Part shown: in pieces, positions 52,932 to 61,166 of the stretch | Layout: each line of letters begins with the position of its first letter | How positions within the stretch are numbered: the stretch's first letter is position 1 | NCBI RefSeq assembly: GCF_900113185.1 | Contig: NZ_FOZD01000002.1 | Coordinates: 992,001 to 1,056,000, forward strand | From: Agromyces sp. CF514 | GTDB lineage: Bacteria > Actinomycetota > Actinomycetes > Actinomycetales > Microbacteriaceae | Reading direction: 5' to 3' | Length of the DNA: 64,000 nt | Translations under genes and position numbers: made by a program | Notes under the pieces: generated by a model | What the model was told of the DNA's origin: nothing | Seen by the model: the letters and a program-made list of their open reading frames with translations, nothing else | Database searches by the model: none

Positions 52932-54551
52932 ATGATGCACCGATCTGCACCACGATCCAGAACTGCCAGAACGCTCGCGATCGGCGCCGCCTCGGCGCTG
53001 GCGCTCGCCCTCGTTCCAGCCGGTGCGGCCTTGGCCGGCGGCTCGTCGAACAAGTGCGACAACCGCAACAACAACACGATCTCGAAGCTGCTCGAGTGCG
53101 CCTCGGCGAACGGGGTGGTGGAGCACCTCGAGGAGTTCCAGTCGATCGCCGACGCGAACGGCGGCAACCGCGCCGCCGGGTTGCCCGGCTACGACGCGAG
53201 TGTCGACTACGTGGTCGACACCCTCGAGGACGCCGGGTGGAACGTCACCCTCGACGAGTTCCCGTTCACCTTCATCGGGCCGTCGACGCTCGCGCAGACC
53301 GCGCCGATCACCGCCGACTACGAGACGGGCTCGTTCACGGGCACCGGCTACGGCCCGATCGACGGCACGATCGTGCCCGTCGACGTGGTGCTCACCGCCC
53401 CGTACGAGCCGGTCACGAGCGGGTGCGAGCCCGCCGACTTCACCGCGCTCGACTTCAGCGGGCCGAACGACATCGCGCTGATCCAGCGCGGCACGTGCGA
53501 GTTCGGCGTCAAGGCGCGCAACGCGCAGGATGCCGGCGCCGAGGCGGTCATCATCTTCAACCAGGGCAACACCCCCGAGCGCTCGGGCCTGATCACGGGC
53601 ACGCTGTTCGGTGCGAACACCGAGCCGCTGGACATCCCGGTCGTCGGTGCGAGCTTCGAGCAGGGCGTCGCCCTCGCGCAGGCGGGCTCGACGGCTTCGA
53701 TCTTCGTGCCGGCTCCCGAGGAGCGGCCGCAGGTCAACGTCATCGCGGAACTGCCTGGCAAGAACGACTCCAACGTCGTCATGGCCGGTGCGCACATCGA
53801 CTCGGTGCAGGCGGGTCCGGGCATCAACGACAACGGCAGCGGTTCCGCCGCGTTGATCGAGATCGCCCAGGCGCTCGGCAAGCTGAAGCCCGAGAACACG
53901 CTGCGGTTCGCGTGGTGGGGTGCGGAGGAGAGCGGCCTGCTCGGCTCGGCGGCCTACGTCGACGGCCTGTCGCAGCCCGAGAAGGACGACATCGCCCTGT
54001 ACCTCAACTTCGACATGATCGCGTCGCCGAACTCCATCTTCATGGTCTACGACAGCGACGAGTCGGGCTACGAGGCGCCGGTCGTGGTGCCGGAGGGGTC
54101 GGTGGCCATCGAGGATCTCTTCGAGAGCTACTTCACGCTCATCGGCAAGCCGTACGACGACGCGGAGTTCTCGGGTCGCAGCGACTACGAGGCGTTCATC
54201 CTGAACGGCATCCCGGCGGGCGGCCTGTTCACGGGAGCCGAAGTCGTCAAGACCGAGCAGCAGGCGGCGATCTGGGGCGGCACGGCCGGTGAGCAGTTCG
54301 ACCAGTGCTACCACCTCGTGTGCGACACGATCGACAACATCGACAAGAACGCCCTGTACGTGAACATGGGCGCCATCGCCACGGCGGTGCTGACGTACGC
54401 GTACTCGACCGAGGACGTCAACGGCGTCAAGGGCAAGAAGCTGCCGTTCAAGCTGCTCCCCGAGCCTGCGGGCCCGGAGGGCACCGTCGGCGGCGGTGGC
54501 GGGCTCGCGCCCGACCACGGGCATTCCCACGGTCCGCTCGACGCGGCGTAG
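52932..54551 (+). CDS. Secreted M28 aminopeptidase with PA domain
   Basis: Encodes 539 residues. A Tat/Sec-like signal peptide (RSRTAR, hydrophobic core, cut near ALA at residue 35) leads to a PA insert domain (about 140-260) and an M28 peptidase. Zinc/catalytic residues appear in GAHIDSVQAGPGINDNGSG (His, Asp), GAEESG (Glu pair), NFDMIASPN (Asp) and CYHLVCDT (His), as in the Streptomyces griseus aminopeptidase. It releases N-terminal amino acids outside the cell. The C-terminus is rich in Gly, His and Pro. GGAAGGG stands 3-6 bases before two adjacent ATG codons. A perfect terminator follows. Confidence 0.93.
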   Translation: MMHRSAPRSRTARTLAIGAASALALALVPAGAALAGGSSNKCDNRNNNTISKLLECASANGVVEHLEEFQSIADANGGNRAAGLPGYDASVDYVVDTLEDAGWNVTLDEFPFTFIGPSTLAQTAPITADYETGSFTGTGYGPIDGTIVPVDVVLTAPYEPVTSGCEPADFTALDFSGPNDIALIQRGTCEFGVKARNAQDAGAEAVIIFNQGNTPERSGLITGTLFGANTEPLDIPVVGASFEQGVALAQAGSTASIFVPAPEERPQVNVIAELPGKNDSNVVMAGAHIDSVQAGPGINDNGSGSAALIEIAQALGKLKPENTLRFAWWGAEESGLLGSAAYVDGLSQPEKDDIALYLNFDMIASPNSIFMVYDSDESGYEAPVVVPEGSVAIEDLFESYFTLIGKPYDDAEFSGRSDYEAFILNGIPAGGLFTGAEVVKTEQQAAIWGGTAGEQFDQCYHLVCDTIDNIDKNALYVNMGAIATAVLTYAYSTEDVNGVKGKKLPFKLLPEPAGPEGTVGGGGGLAPDHGHSHGPLDAA

Positions 54552-54568
54552 CAGTCCGGGGAGTGCGA

Positions 54569-54594
54569 GCGGGGGTGCCTTCGGGCACCCCCGC
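54569..54594 (+). terminator. Terminator after the M28 gene
   Basis: GCGGGGGTGCC/GGCACCCCCGC, an 11-bp perfect stem with a TTCG tetraloop, followed by TTCGTGCG, 17 bases after the stop. Confidence 0.9.
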
Positions 54595-54681
54595 TTCGTG
54601 CGCTCGAGGCCCGAGGGCCGCATTCGGAGGCTCGCTCGGAATCGACGCGACGCGGTGGGAATAGTGTGGCCGGGACATCCG

Positions 54682-54711
54682 TTGGACCCGATGTATGCAA
54701 ATGCATATAGT
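54682..54711 (+). promoter_or_regulatory. Promoter with AT-rich operator before the flavin pair
   Basis: TTGGAC (54682-54687) and TATAGT (54706-54711) are 18 bases apart. TATGCA-AA-TGCATA (54694-54707), a perfect palindrome, fills the spacer and is strikingly AT-rich for this genome. It is a good repressor site, for example for a MarR-type protein not encoded in this window. Confidence 0.65.
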
Positions 54712-54745
54712 TGAAGGATCAGACGGAACACCCAGGAGGGGCGCC

Positions 54746-55966
54746 ATGCAATTCGGAATCTTCACGGTCAGCGACATCACCCAGGATCCGACGACCGGGC
54801 GCACCCCGACCGAGGCCGAGCGCATCCAGGCGACGCTGACGATCGCCAAGCACGCGGAAGAGGTCGGGCTCGACGTCTTCGCGCTCGGAGAGCACCACAA
54901 CCCGCCGTTCTGGTCGAGCTCGCCCACGACGACGCTGGCCTACATCGCCGGCCAGACCTCGAAGCTGCAGCTGACCACGTCGACCACGCTCATCACGACG
55001 AACGACCCCGTGAAGATCGCGGAGGACTTCGCGATGCTGCAGCACGTCTCGAGCGGCCGCGCCGACATCATGCTCGGCCGAGGCAACACCGGCCCGGTCT
55101 ACCCGTGGTTCGGCAAGGACATCCGCCAGGGCCTGCCGCTCGCCATGGAGAACGTCGAGCTGCTGCACCGCCTCTGGAACGAAGACGTCGTCGACTGGCA
55201 GGGCCGGTTCCGCACGCCGCTGCAGGGCTTCACGTCGACGCCCCGCCCCCTCGACGGCGTCGCCCCGTTCGTCTGGCACGGCTCGATCCGCACGCCCGAG
55301 GTCGCCGAGCAGGCCGCGATGTACGGCGACGGCTTCTTCGCCAACCACATCTTCTGGCCCGCGTCGCACACGCAGCGCATGGTCGCCCTCTACCGTCAGC
55401 GCTTCGAGCACCACGGCCACGGCACCGCCGCGCAGGCGATCGTCGGTCTCGGCGGCCAGGTCTTCATGCGCAAGAACTCGCAGGACGCGGTGCGCGACTT
55501 CCGCCCCTACTTCGACAACGCGCCCGTCTACGGGCACGGCCCGAGCCTCGAGGACTTCACGCAGCAGACCCCGCTCACGGTCGGCAGCCCGCAGGAGGTC
55601 ATCGATGGCACGCTCGGGTTCCGCGACTACGTCGGCGACTACCAGCGCCAGCTCTGGCTCATCGACCACGCCGGACTGCCGCTGAAGACCGTGCTCGAGC
55701 AGCTCGACCTGCTCGGCGAAGAGGTCGTGCCCGTGCTGCGTCGCGAGTTCGCGAAGAACCGCCCCGCCGAGGTGCCGGATGCCCCGACCCACGCCTCGCT
55801 CGTCGCCGCCAAGTACGGCGACCAGGCGCCCCGACAGGCCACGCCGAACGCGAACCGCGGCGACAACCTCGCCGGCCCCTCGCCCTACCAGGACGCCCAG
55901 GCCACCACGCCCGCACCCGCACCCGTCAAGACCGGCTCGGCCTTCGGCCCCGCCGCCACGCGATAA
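54746..55966 (+). CDS. LLM-class flavin-dependent oxidoreductase, CE1758 family
   Basis: Encodes 406 residues. MQFGIFTVSDITQDPTTGRTPTE, ALGEHHNPPFWSSSPTT (ALGEHHNPPF seen) and LGRGNTGPVYPWFG are typical of the CE1758 group of luciferase-like monooxygenases. It pairs with the FMN reductase encoded 11 bases downstream, which would supply reduced FMN. The substrate is not known. The last 50 residues are low-complexity. AGGAGGG stands 5 bases before the ATG; a longer frame upstream runs into the promoter and is rejected. Confidence 0.9.
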   Translation: MQFGIFTVSDITQDPTTGRTPTEAERIQATLTIAKHAEEVGLDVFALGEHHNPPFWSSSPTTTLAYIAGQTSKLQLTTSTTLITTNDPVKIAEDFAMLQHVSSGRADIMLGRGNTGPVYPWFGKDIRQGLPLAMENVELLHRLWNEDVVDWQGRFRTPLQGFTSTPRPLDGVAPFVWHGSIRTPEVAEQAAMYGDGFFANHIFWPASHTQRMVALYRQRFEHHGHGTAAQAIVGLGGQVFMRKNSQDAVRDFRPYFDNAPVYGHGPSLEDFTQQTPLTVGSPQEVIDGTLGFRDYVGDYQRQLWLIDHAGLPLKTVLEQLDLLGEEVVPVLRREFAKNRPAEVPDAPTHASLVAAKYGDQAPRQATPNANRGDNLAGPSPYQDAQATTPAPAPVKTGSAFGPAATR

Positions 55967-55977
55967 GGAGCACGACC

Positions 55978-56619
55978 ATGACCGACACCACCGCCGCCAA
56001 GCGCATCGTCGTCATCTCGTCTGGCCTGTCGACCCCGAGCTCGACCCGCCAGCTCGCCGACCGGCTCGCCGCCGACGCCGCGAGCATCCTGACCGAGCGC
56101 GGCGTCGCGGTCGAGGTGCAGACGTTCGAGCTGCGTGACCTCGCCCACGACATCACGAACAACCTGCTGCTGGGCTTCGCACCCCCGAAGCTCGAGGAGG
56201 CCCTCGAGGCGGTCGCCTCGGCCGACGGCCTCATCGCCGTCTCGCCGATCTTCACCACGAGCTATGCGGGCCTGTTCAAGTCGTTCATCGACGTGATCGA
56301 CACCCAGGCACTCACCGACCTGCCCGTGCTGCTCGGCGCGACCGGCGGCACGCCTCGCCACTCGCTCGCCATCGACTACGCGATGCGCCCGCTGTTCACG
56401 TACCTGCACGCGGTCCCCGTGACCACGGGCGTCTACGCGGCGACGAGCGACTGGGGCGACGGCGGCGACGGCGTGCGCTCCCTGCCCGACCGCATCTTCC
56501 GCGGCGCGAAGGAGTTCGCCGACCTCGTCGAGCGCACCGACCGGTCGAGCCTCGTGAACGACCCGTTCGCGCTCGACCGGCAGACCGGTCACCTCATCGG
56601 CGGTCTTTCGGGGGAGTGA
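55978..56619 (+). CDS. NAD(P)H-dependent FMN reductase, CE1759 family
   Basis: Encodes 213 residues of the flavodoxin-like fold: RIVVISSGLSTPSSTRQLADRL (flavin loop, seen as SSGLSTPSSTRQLA), SPIFTTSYAGLFKSF, and GATGGTPRHSLAI. It makes reduced FMN for the upstream monooxygenase. AAGGAG is 7 bases before the ATG. Its last 26 bases overlap the convergent DedA gene, and a terminator hairpin lies inside the end of that gene. Confidence 0.92.
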   Translation: MTDTTAAKRIVVISSGLSTPSSTRQLADRLAADAASILTERGVAVEVQTFELRDLAHDITNNLLLGFAPPKLEEALEAVASADGLIAVSPIFTTSYAGLFKSFIDVIDTQALTDLPVLLGATGGTPRHSLAIDYAMRPLFTYLHAVPVTTGVYAATSDWGDGGDGVRSLPDRIFRGAKEFADLVERTDRSSLVNDPFALDRQTGHLIGGLSGE

Positions 56620-57262
56620 CCCGATCCGGAGGCCCCGGCGCCGCACTCGGCGTCGGGGCCTCCGTCGCACCCGCTCGGCGAGCGGCGAACGCATCGAGTG
56701 CGGCGATGAGCCGGTCGACGCAGAGCCCGAGCACGATGGCCACCGGGATCGACACGAGCGTGGCCACCAGCGGCTGATCGCCGAACGCGGCGCCGATGAG
56801 CGCCCCGATGCCGACGTTGTAGCAGGCCCATGCGACCCCGGCCGCGAGCGAGAGCGGAAGGTACCGTCGCAACGGCACCCCGCCCGCACCGGCCGCGAGG
56901 TTCACCGCGATGCGCGCGAACGGCACGTACCTCGCCGTGAAGACGAGCACGGCCGTGCGACGGTGCACCGTGATGCGCGCTCGCTCGAGCGCCCGGTGCA
57001 CGCGGCCGCGGCGCTGCCACGACCAGCGGTCGAGCCCGACCCGCCGCCCGATGAGGTAGCAGCACAGGTCGCCGACGACGGCGCCGGCGGCCGCCACCGG
57101 CACCACCGCCCAGAGCGACGGCGATCCCGTCGACGCGGCGAGGGCGCCGAGCGCCACGACGAGCGTCTCGCTCGGCAGCACCACGAGGAAGGCGTCGCCC
57201 ACGACGAACGCGAACAGCACGGGCAGCACCCACGGCGAAGCGCTGATCGCGTCGAGGTCCAC
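56594..57262 (-). CDS. DedA-family membrane protein
   Basis: Encodes 222 residues with four or five membrane segments. FVVGDAFLVVLPSE, FTARYVPFARIAVNLAAGAGG (the F/R-P-G motif of DedA, seen as ARYVPFARIAVNLAAG) and a C-terminal helix are present. DedA proteins act in lipid (undecaprenyl phosphate or phospholipid) handling and membrane homeostasis. The GTG start is 6 bases after TACAAC, with no ribosome site; a longer frame starting 66 bases upstream lies across a large hairpin and is not favoured. Confidence 0.87.
   Translation of the reverse strand: MDLDAISASPWVLPVLFAFVVGDAFLVVLPSETLVVALGALAASTGSPSLWAVVPVAAAGAVVGDLCCYLIGRRVGLDRWSWQRRGRVHRALERARITVHRRTAVLVFTARYVPFARIAVNLAAGAGGVPLRRYLPLSLAAGVAWACYNVGIGALIGAAFGDQPLVATLVSIPVAIVLGLCVDRLIAALDAFAARRAGATEAPTPSAAPGPPDRVTPPKDRR
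56628..56663 (+). terminator. Terminator of the flavin pair operon, inside the DedA coding end
   Basis: GGAGGCCCCG and its complement form a 10-bp stem with an inner CGCC/GGCG stem. It lies 9 bases after the FMN reductase stop. Confidence 0.75.
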
Positions 57263-57300
57263 GCGTCGGTTGTACCCGGTGGAGGTGAACGGCAGGTTCC

Positions 57301-57330
57301 GGATGCCGCGGGCGGCCCGCCGCGGCATCC
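57301..57330. repeat. Extended GGATGCC...GGCATCC inverted repeat
   Basis: GGATGCCGCGG/CCGCGGCATCC, 11 bp around 8 bases, in the 264-base gap upstream of the DedA gene. It could be a terminator of the minus-strand transcript or one more dispersed element. Confidence 0.75.
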
Positions 57331-57363
57331 GTTCGCAGATGCACCGCCGGGTTCGTCGGGTCG

Positions 57364-57474
57364 CTACTCGCCGATGAGCGAGTCGGGCGCGAGGTCCCAG
57401 ACCTTGTCCGGCGGCGGCGGGGCCTTCGTCTCGAAGCGCGGAACCAGGTGCTTCGCCGGCACCAGGGCGCGCAC
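57364..57474 (-). CDS. Possible 36-residue small protein
   Basis: A GTG-initiated frame ends in PPPPDKVWDLAPDSLIGE, which reads like a true C-terminus and sits between the DUF5302 and DedA genes on the same strand. There is no clear ribosome site or -10 box and I do not recognise it, so it may be chance. Confidence 0.25.
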   Translation of the reverse strand: MRALVPAKHLVPRFETKAPPPPDKVWDLAPDSLIGE

Positions 57475-57526
57475 CGAGCCGCGACGCGGCGGAGTCGACG
57501 GGAGACCCCGGCAGCGGATGCCGCGC

Positions 57527-57715
57527 TCAGCCGCTCTTGCGGCGGAACTCCTGCTTCGTCGAGGCGTTGCCCTGCGCGTGGTCGACGGCGCTGCGGCCGT
57601 CGAGGTGCGCCTCGCCGCGGTGCTGCTGCTTGTTCTTGCGCTCGAGGGCCTCGCGGAACTTGCGCTTGACGTCGTCGGAGGGCCCCGTGGTCGCCTGGTC
57701 GTCGTCGCTACTCAT
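57527..57715 (-). CDS. DUF5302 family small protein
   Basis: Encodes 62 residues, very polar, with the DUF5302 core DDVKRKFREALERKN and GNASTKQEFRRKSG at the end. Function is unknown; such small proteins are widespread in actinobacteria. The ATG is exactly 6 bases after TAGACT and lacks a ribosome site, so a leaderless mRNA is likely. Confidence 0.85.
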   Translation of the reverse strand: MSSDDDQATTGPSDDVKRKFREALERKNKQQHRGEAHLDGRSAVDHAQGNASTKQEFRRKSG

Positions 57716-57756
57716 GCTTCGAGTCTAGGTGCGCCCGGTCGAGTCGGCAGCCCGGC

Positions 57757-59421
57757 TCACGCCAGCGTGAGGTCGCGGGAGCGGAATCGCCAGAGGCCGA
57801 GCGCCCAGAGCGCGAGCGCCACGAGCGACAGCACGACGAGCGGCATGGCGTCGAGCTCGACGCCGGGGACGCGCGGCGTCGCGGCGATGGGCGTCGCCTC
57901 GATGACCTCGTCGGACAGCGAGAACAGCGGGCCGAACATGGCGATGACCACGCTCGCGCCGTAGACGATCCACGTGATGAGGATCGCCTGGTGCGGCAGC
58001 CAGCCGGTGAGCAGCACGGTCACGCCGACGAGCAGCAGCAGGCTCGGGATGTAGGCCGTCGACGCCGCCGTGATGCGCAGCACCTGGTCGGGGTCGCCCT
58101 GCGTCGCGGCGAACGCGAGCCCGAACACGAGTCCCGACGCCACGAGGATCACGACGCCCCAGACCGCGGCGAGCAGGAAGCGCGTGAGCGCCCAACGCGT
58201 GCGCGAGACCGCGCCCGCGAGCTGCGGCTCCAGCCGTCCCGACGCCTCTTCGAGTCGCACCGAGCACGAGCTCTGCACCGCGAACGCCGCAGCGACCATG
58301 ACCGTGGCCATGACGAAGAGACCGACGATGCCGTCGAGCATCGAGTCGGCCTGCCCCATGAACGCCTTCGCGAAGGCGTTGCCGGAGTCGAGGAGGTCGG
58401 ACATCGCCGAGGCGACGCCGCCGTAGAACAGGCCGCCGACGAGGCCGCCGAGCAGCCACCCGATCATGGGCCCGCGCTCGAGGCGCACGGCGAGTCCGAG
58501 GGGCGTGGCGAGCGAGCGGGAGGCGCGCGCCGGCCCCGGGCGGTCGGGCAGCACGCCCGCGCCGACGTCGCGGCGCGACTCGATGAGGCCGGCCACGAGG
58601 CATCCGCCGACGCCGAGGCCGACGAGCAGCAGCATCGGCCACCACACGTTCTCGCCGAACGAGCGCATGTTCTGCGCCCAGCCGATGGGCGACGCCCAGC
58701 TCAGCGGGCTGGGGGTGTCGCCCTCGGCCTGCACGTCGGCGATCGCGCGCACGAGGTACGAGGCGCCGAGCACGATCGAGGCCAGCGAGTTCGCCGCGCG
58801 GCTCGTCGAGGTGAGCTGCCCGGCGAGCGCCGCGATCCCGAGGAACGCGATGCCGACGCCGGCGATCGAGGCGCCCATCGCGAGCGAGCCCTCGGCGGGC
58901 AGGCCGAGGCCGATGCACGTGAGCCCGATGAGCAGGCCGATCGCGACGCTGAGGCCGCCCACGACGAGCTGGTTCGCGAGGCTGTAGGCGTGGTGGCCGA
59001 CCGCCCCGGCGCGGATGAGCTCCGTGCGCCCGGCCTCCTCTTCGGCGCGCCCGTTGCGCGTGACGAGGAAGATCGAGGCGAACCCGATCGAGACCGCGAG
59101 CGTCATCCAGATCTTGATGTTCAGGATGCCGCCGAGCGTGCCTGCGCCGTAGGGGAGTCCCGTGAGCGCAGCCACCGCCGGAGTGTTGGCGACCGCCGCG
59201 TACGCGTCGCGCGACTCCTGCGTGGGGAACGCGACGCGCTGGGACTCGTAGACCATCGCGACCATGCCGACGAGCACGATCACCCAGAGGGCGAGGCGCA
59301 GCCAGTTGCGGCGCAGGATGAAGCGCGACAGCTCGGGGAAGGCGGTGAACGCCGCGACCGGGGGCGTGTGCCCGGGGGTCGAGGACGACGGCCGCGAGGG
59401 TGCGGGTGCGAGCGCGGTCAT
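57757..59421 (-). CDS. ABC exporter permease (ABC-2 type, polyketide-drug-exporter-like)
   Basis: Encodes 554 residues with about twelve membrane helices in two similar halves. The N-terminal [20 protein letters not shown] and the motif [20 protein letters not shown] are typical of the large permeases paired with a single ATPase in actinobacterial drug-type exporters; a second similar block, [20 protein letters not shown], starts the other half. It overlaps the ATPase stop by ATGA. Its cargo is unknown; a toxic compound or lipid is plausible. It is the last gene in a TetR-ATPase-permease run. Confidence 0.88.
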   Translation of the reverse strand: MTALAPAPSRPSSSTPGHTPPVAAFTAFPELSRFILRRNWLRLALWVIVLVGMVAMVYESQRVAFPTQESRDAYAAVANTPAVAALTGLPYGAGTLGGILNIKIWMTLAVSIGFASIFLVTRNGRAEEEAGRTELIRAGAVGHHAYSLANQLVVGGLSVAIGLLIGLTCIGLGLPAEGSLAMGASIAGVGIAFLGIAALAGQLTSTSRAANSLASIVLGASYLVRAIADVQAEGDTPSPLSWASPIGWAQNMRSFGENVWWPMLLLVGLGVGGCLVAGLIESRRDVGAGVLPDRPGPARASRSLATPLGLAVRLERGPMIGWLLGGLVGGLFYGGVASAMSDLLDSGNAFAKAFMGQADSMLDGIVGLFVMATVMVAAAFAVQSSCSVRLEEASGRLEPQLAGAVSRTRWALTRFLLAAVWGVVILVASGLVFGLAFAATQGDPDQVLRITAASTAYIPSLLLLVGVTVLLTGWLPHQAILITWIVYGASVVIAMFGPLFSLSDEVIEATPIAATPRVPGVELDAMPLVVLSLVALALWALGLWRFRSRDLTLA

Positions 59422-60356
59422 GATGCGCTCACCGACTCGTCGGCGGTCTCGGCCGAGGGCAGTTCGACGCCGTAGTGGCGCAGGAAGAGCTCCTCGAGCG
59501 ACGGCGGCGTCGTCACGAGCGACCGCGGCGAACGGCCGGCGAGGTCGGCCAGCACGCCGCCGAGGTCGGCGTCGTCGACCGTGAAGCTCACGCGCTCGCC
59601 GTCGGCGACGAGGTCGTGCAGGTCGGTGCGCTCCGCGAGGGTGCCCGCGCCGTGCGGCAGCAGCACTGACACCGACGTGCGGTGCAGGTGGCGGAGGTCG
59701 GCGAGCGACCCCGACTCGACCGTGCGGCCCGCGCGGATGATCGTGACCTGGTCGCACAGCTTCTCGACTTCGGCGAAGATGTGGCTCGAGAGCAGCACGC
59801 TGCGGCCCTCGCGCGCGAGCCCCCGCACGACGTCGGTGAACACGCCCTCCATGAGCGGGTCGAGGCCGGACGTGGGCTCGTCGAGGATCAGCAGCTCGGC
59901 GTCGGAGGCGAGCGCGGCGACGAGCGCGACCTTCTGCCGGTTGCCCTTCGAGTACGCGCGGGCCTTCTTCGACGGGTCGAGGTCGAACCGCTCGACGAGC
60001 TCGTCGCGCCTCGTGCGGTCGACCCCGCCGCGCAGTTTCGACAGGATGTCGATCGCCTGCCCGCCCGTGAGGTTCGGCCAGAGGTTCACGTCGCCTGGCA
60101 CGTAGGCGATGCGACGGTGGAGCTCGACCGCCTCGCGCCACGGGTCGCCGCCGAGCAGTCGCGCGGCCCCGGCATCCGCTCTCGCGATGCCGAGGAGGAT
60201 GCGGATGGTCGTCGACTTGCCCGAGCCGTTGGGTCCGAGGAAGCCCATGACCTGACCCTGGTCGACGCGGAGGTCGAGCCCGTCGAGCGCGGTCACGGCG
60301 CCGAAGCGCTTGACCAGGCCCTCGACCTCGATGGCGGGGGTGGATGCTGCGTTCAT
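59418..60356 (-). CDS. ABC exporter ATPase
   Basis: Encodes 312 residues. Walker [10 protein letters not shown] (about residues 40-48), the signature region [15 protein letters not shown], Walker [15 protein letters not shown] and the H-loop SSHI are present. A C-terminal part of about 90 residues is typical of drug-export ATPases (DrrA-like). It partners with the permease, and it overlaps both neighbours by 4 bases, so the three proteins are translationally coupled. Confidence 0.93.
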   Translation of the reverse strand: MNAASTPAIEVEGLVKRFGAVTALDGLDLRVDQGQVMGFLGPNGSGKSTTIRILLGIARADAGAARLLGGDPWREAVELHRRIAYVPGDVNLWPNLTGGQAIDILSKLRGGVDRTRRDELVERFDLDPSKKARAYSKGNRQKVALVAALASDAELLILDEPTSGLDPLMEGVFTDVVRGLAREGRSVLLSSHIFAEVEKLCDQVTIIRAGRTVESGSLADLRHLHRTSVSVLLPHGAGTLAERTDLHDLVADGERVSFTVDDADLGGVLADLAGRSPRSLVTTPPSLEELFLRHYGVELPSAETADESVSAS

Positions 60357-61030
60357 GACGACTCCTTGAGGTAGTCCAGGTACTGGTTGAGGTAGGACTC
60401 GTCGGCGAAGACGCCGTACGTGTAGAGCTCGATCGACGGGAGGGCGATCTGCTCGAAGGTCTTGGCGAGCACGGTCTTGAAGTCGGTGAGCTCGATCTCG
60501 GGATGCATCGAGAGCATCACGACGAGCCCGCCGACCGATTGGGTCACCATCAGTCGCGCGCGCCCGACCGGGTCGAGGCTCGGGCGGAGCATGCCGTCGG
60601 CGACCGCCCGCTCGGAGTAGGCGACGGCGTCGTCGATCAGGTGCTCGATGAACGCCCTGCCCGCCGCGCTGCCGTCCTGCACGCTGCGGAGGATGTAGAC
60701 GAGCATGGCGCCGTGCTCGTCGGCCTCGGCGAGCTGGGCCATGGCGTTGGCGGGGGACTCGAGGCCGACGGTCTTGAGCGAGCGATGGCGTTCGAGCACG
60801 GCTTCGTCGCACTCCGCACGCAGGGCGTCCTTCGAGCCGAAGTGGTGGCGGATGAGTCCGGCGCTGACCCCGGCACGGGCCGCGATCGTGCGCACGGATG
60901 CCCCGAACCCCTCGGCCGCGAAGCACTCGACGGCGGCGTCGCGCAGGCGTGCGCGAGTCGTCAGGTCGCTCGGGGTCGGGTCGGGCGCGGCGACCGTCTC
61001 GTCGCTCGGAACCGCCTCGGCTATACGCAT
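60353..61030 (-). CDS. TetR-family repressor of the ABC exporter
   Basis: Encodes 225 residues. The N-terminal helix-turn-helix (about residues 28-72, with [25 protein letters not shown] seen as [14 protein letters not shown]) is TetR type; the C-terminal ligand domain has no close match I can name. It leads the exporter operon. Two matching palindromes overlap its start codon and promoter region, so self-repression released by an exporter substrate is likely. Confidence 0.9.
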   Translation of the reverse strand: MRIAEAVPSDETVAAPDPTPSDLTTRARLRDAAVECFAAEGFGASVRTIAARAGVSAGLIRHHFGSKDALRAECDEAVLERHRSLKTVGLESPANAMAQLAEADEHGAMLVYILRSVQDGSAAGRAFIEHLIDDAVAYSERAVADGMLRPSLDPVGRARLMVTQSVGGLVVMLSMHPEIELTDFKTVLAKTFEQIALPSIELYTYGVFADESYLNQYLDYLKESS

Positions 61031-61055
61031 GTATCGGATGCTACACGCGTGTATA
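61022..61055. promoter_or_regulatory. Twin TetR-type operators at the repressor start
   Basis: ATACGCATGTAT (61023-61034) and TACACGCGTGTA (61042-61053), the latter a perfect palindrome, share the pattern TAYACGCRTGTA. The first covers the repressor start codon. Their centres are about 19 bp apart. Confidence 0.65.
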
Positions 61056-61166
61056 GCCGACGTCCAGTGGGACGGATCGCCAACCCCGGGCGACCAGCAG
61101 GTGAACCTTCGCCGACCACGGCCCGGATGTGCGAAACCACGCCCGATCAGGCCCCACGCTGGTCGT

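Noticed and set aside
52902..54731. A 609-codon minus-strand frame
   Set aside because: Antisense shadow of the M28 aminopeptidase gene and across its terminator.
60705..61166. An N-terminal extension of the glycosyltransferase fusion
   Set aside because: The upstream frame lies antisense to the TetR gene and across its operators; the GTG start gives the canonical GT-B opening.
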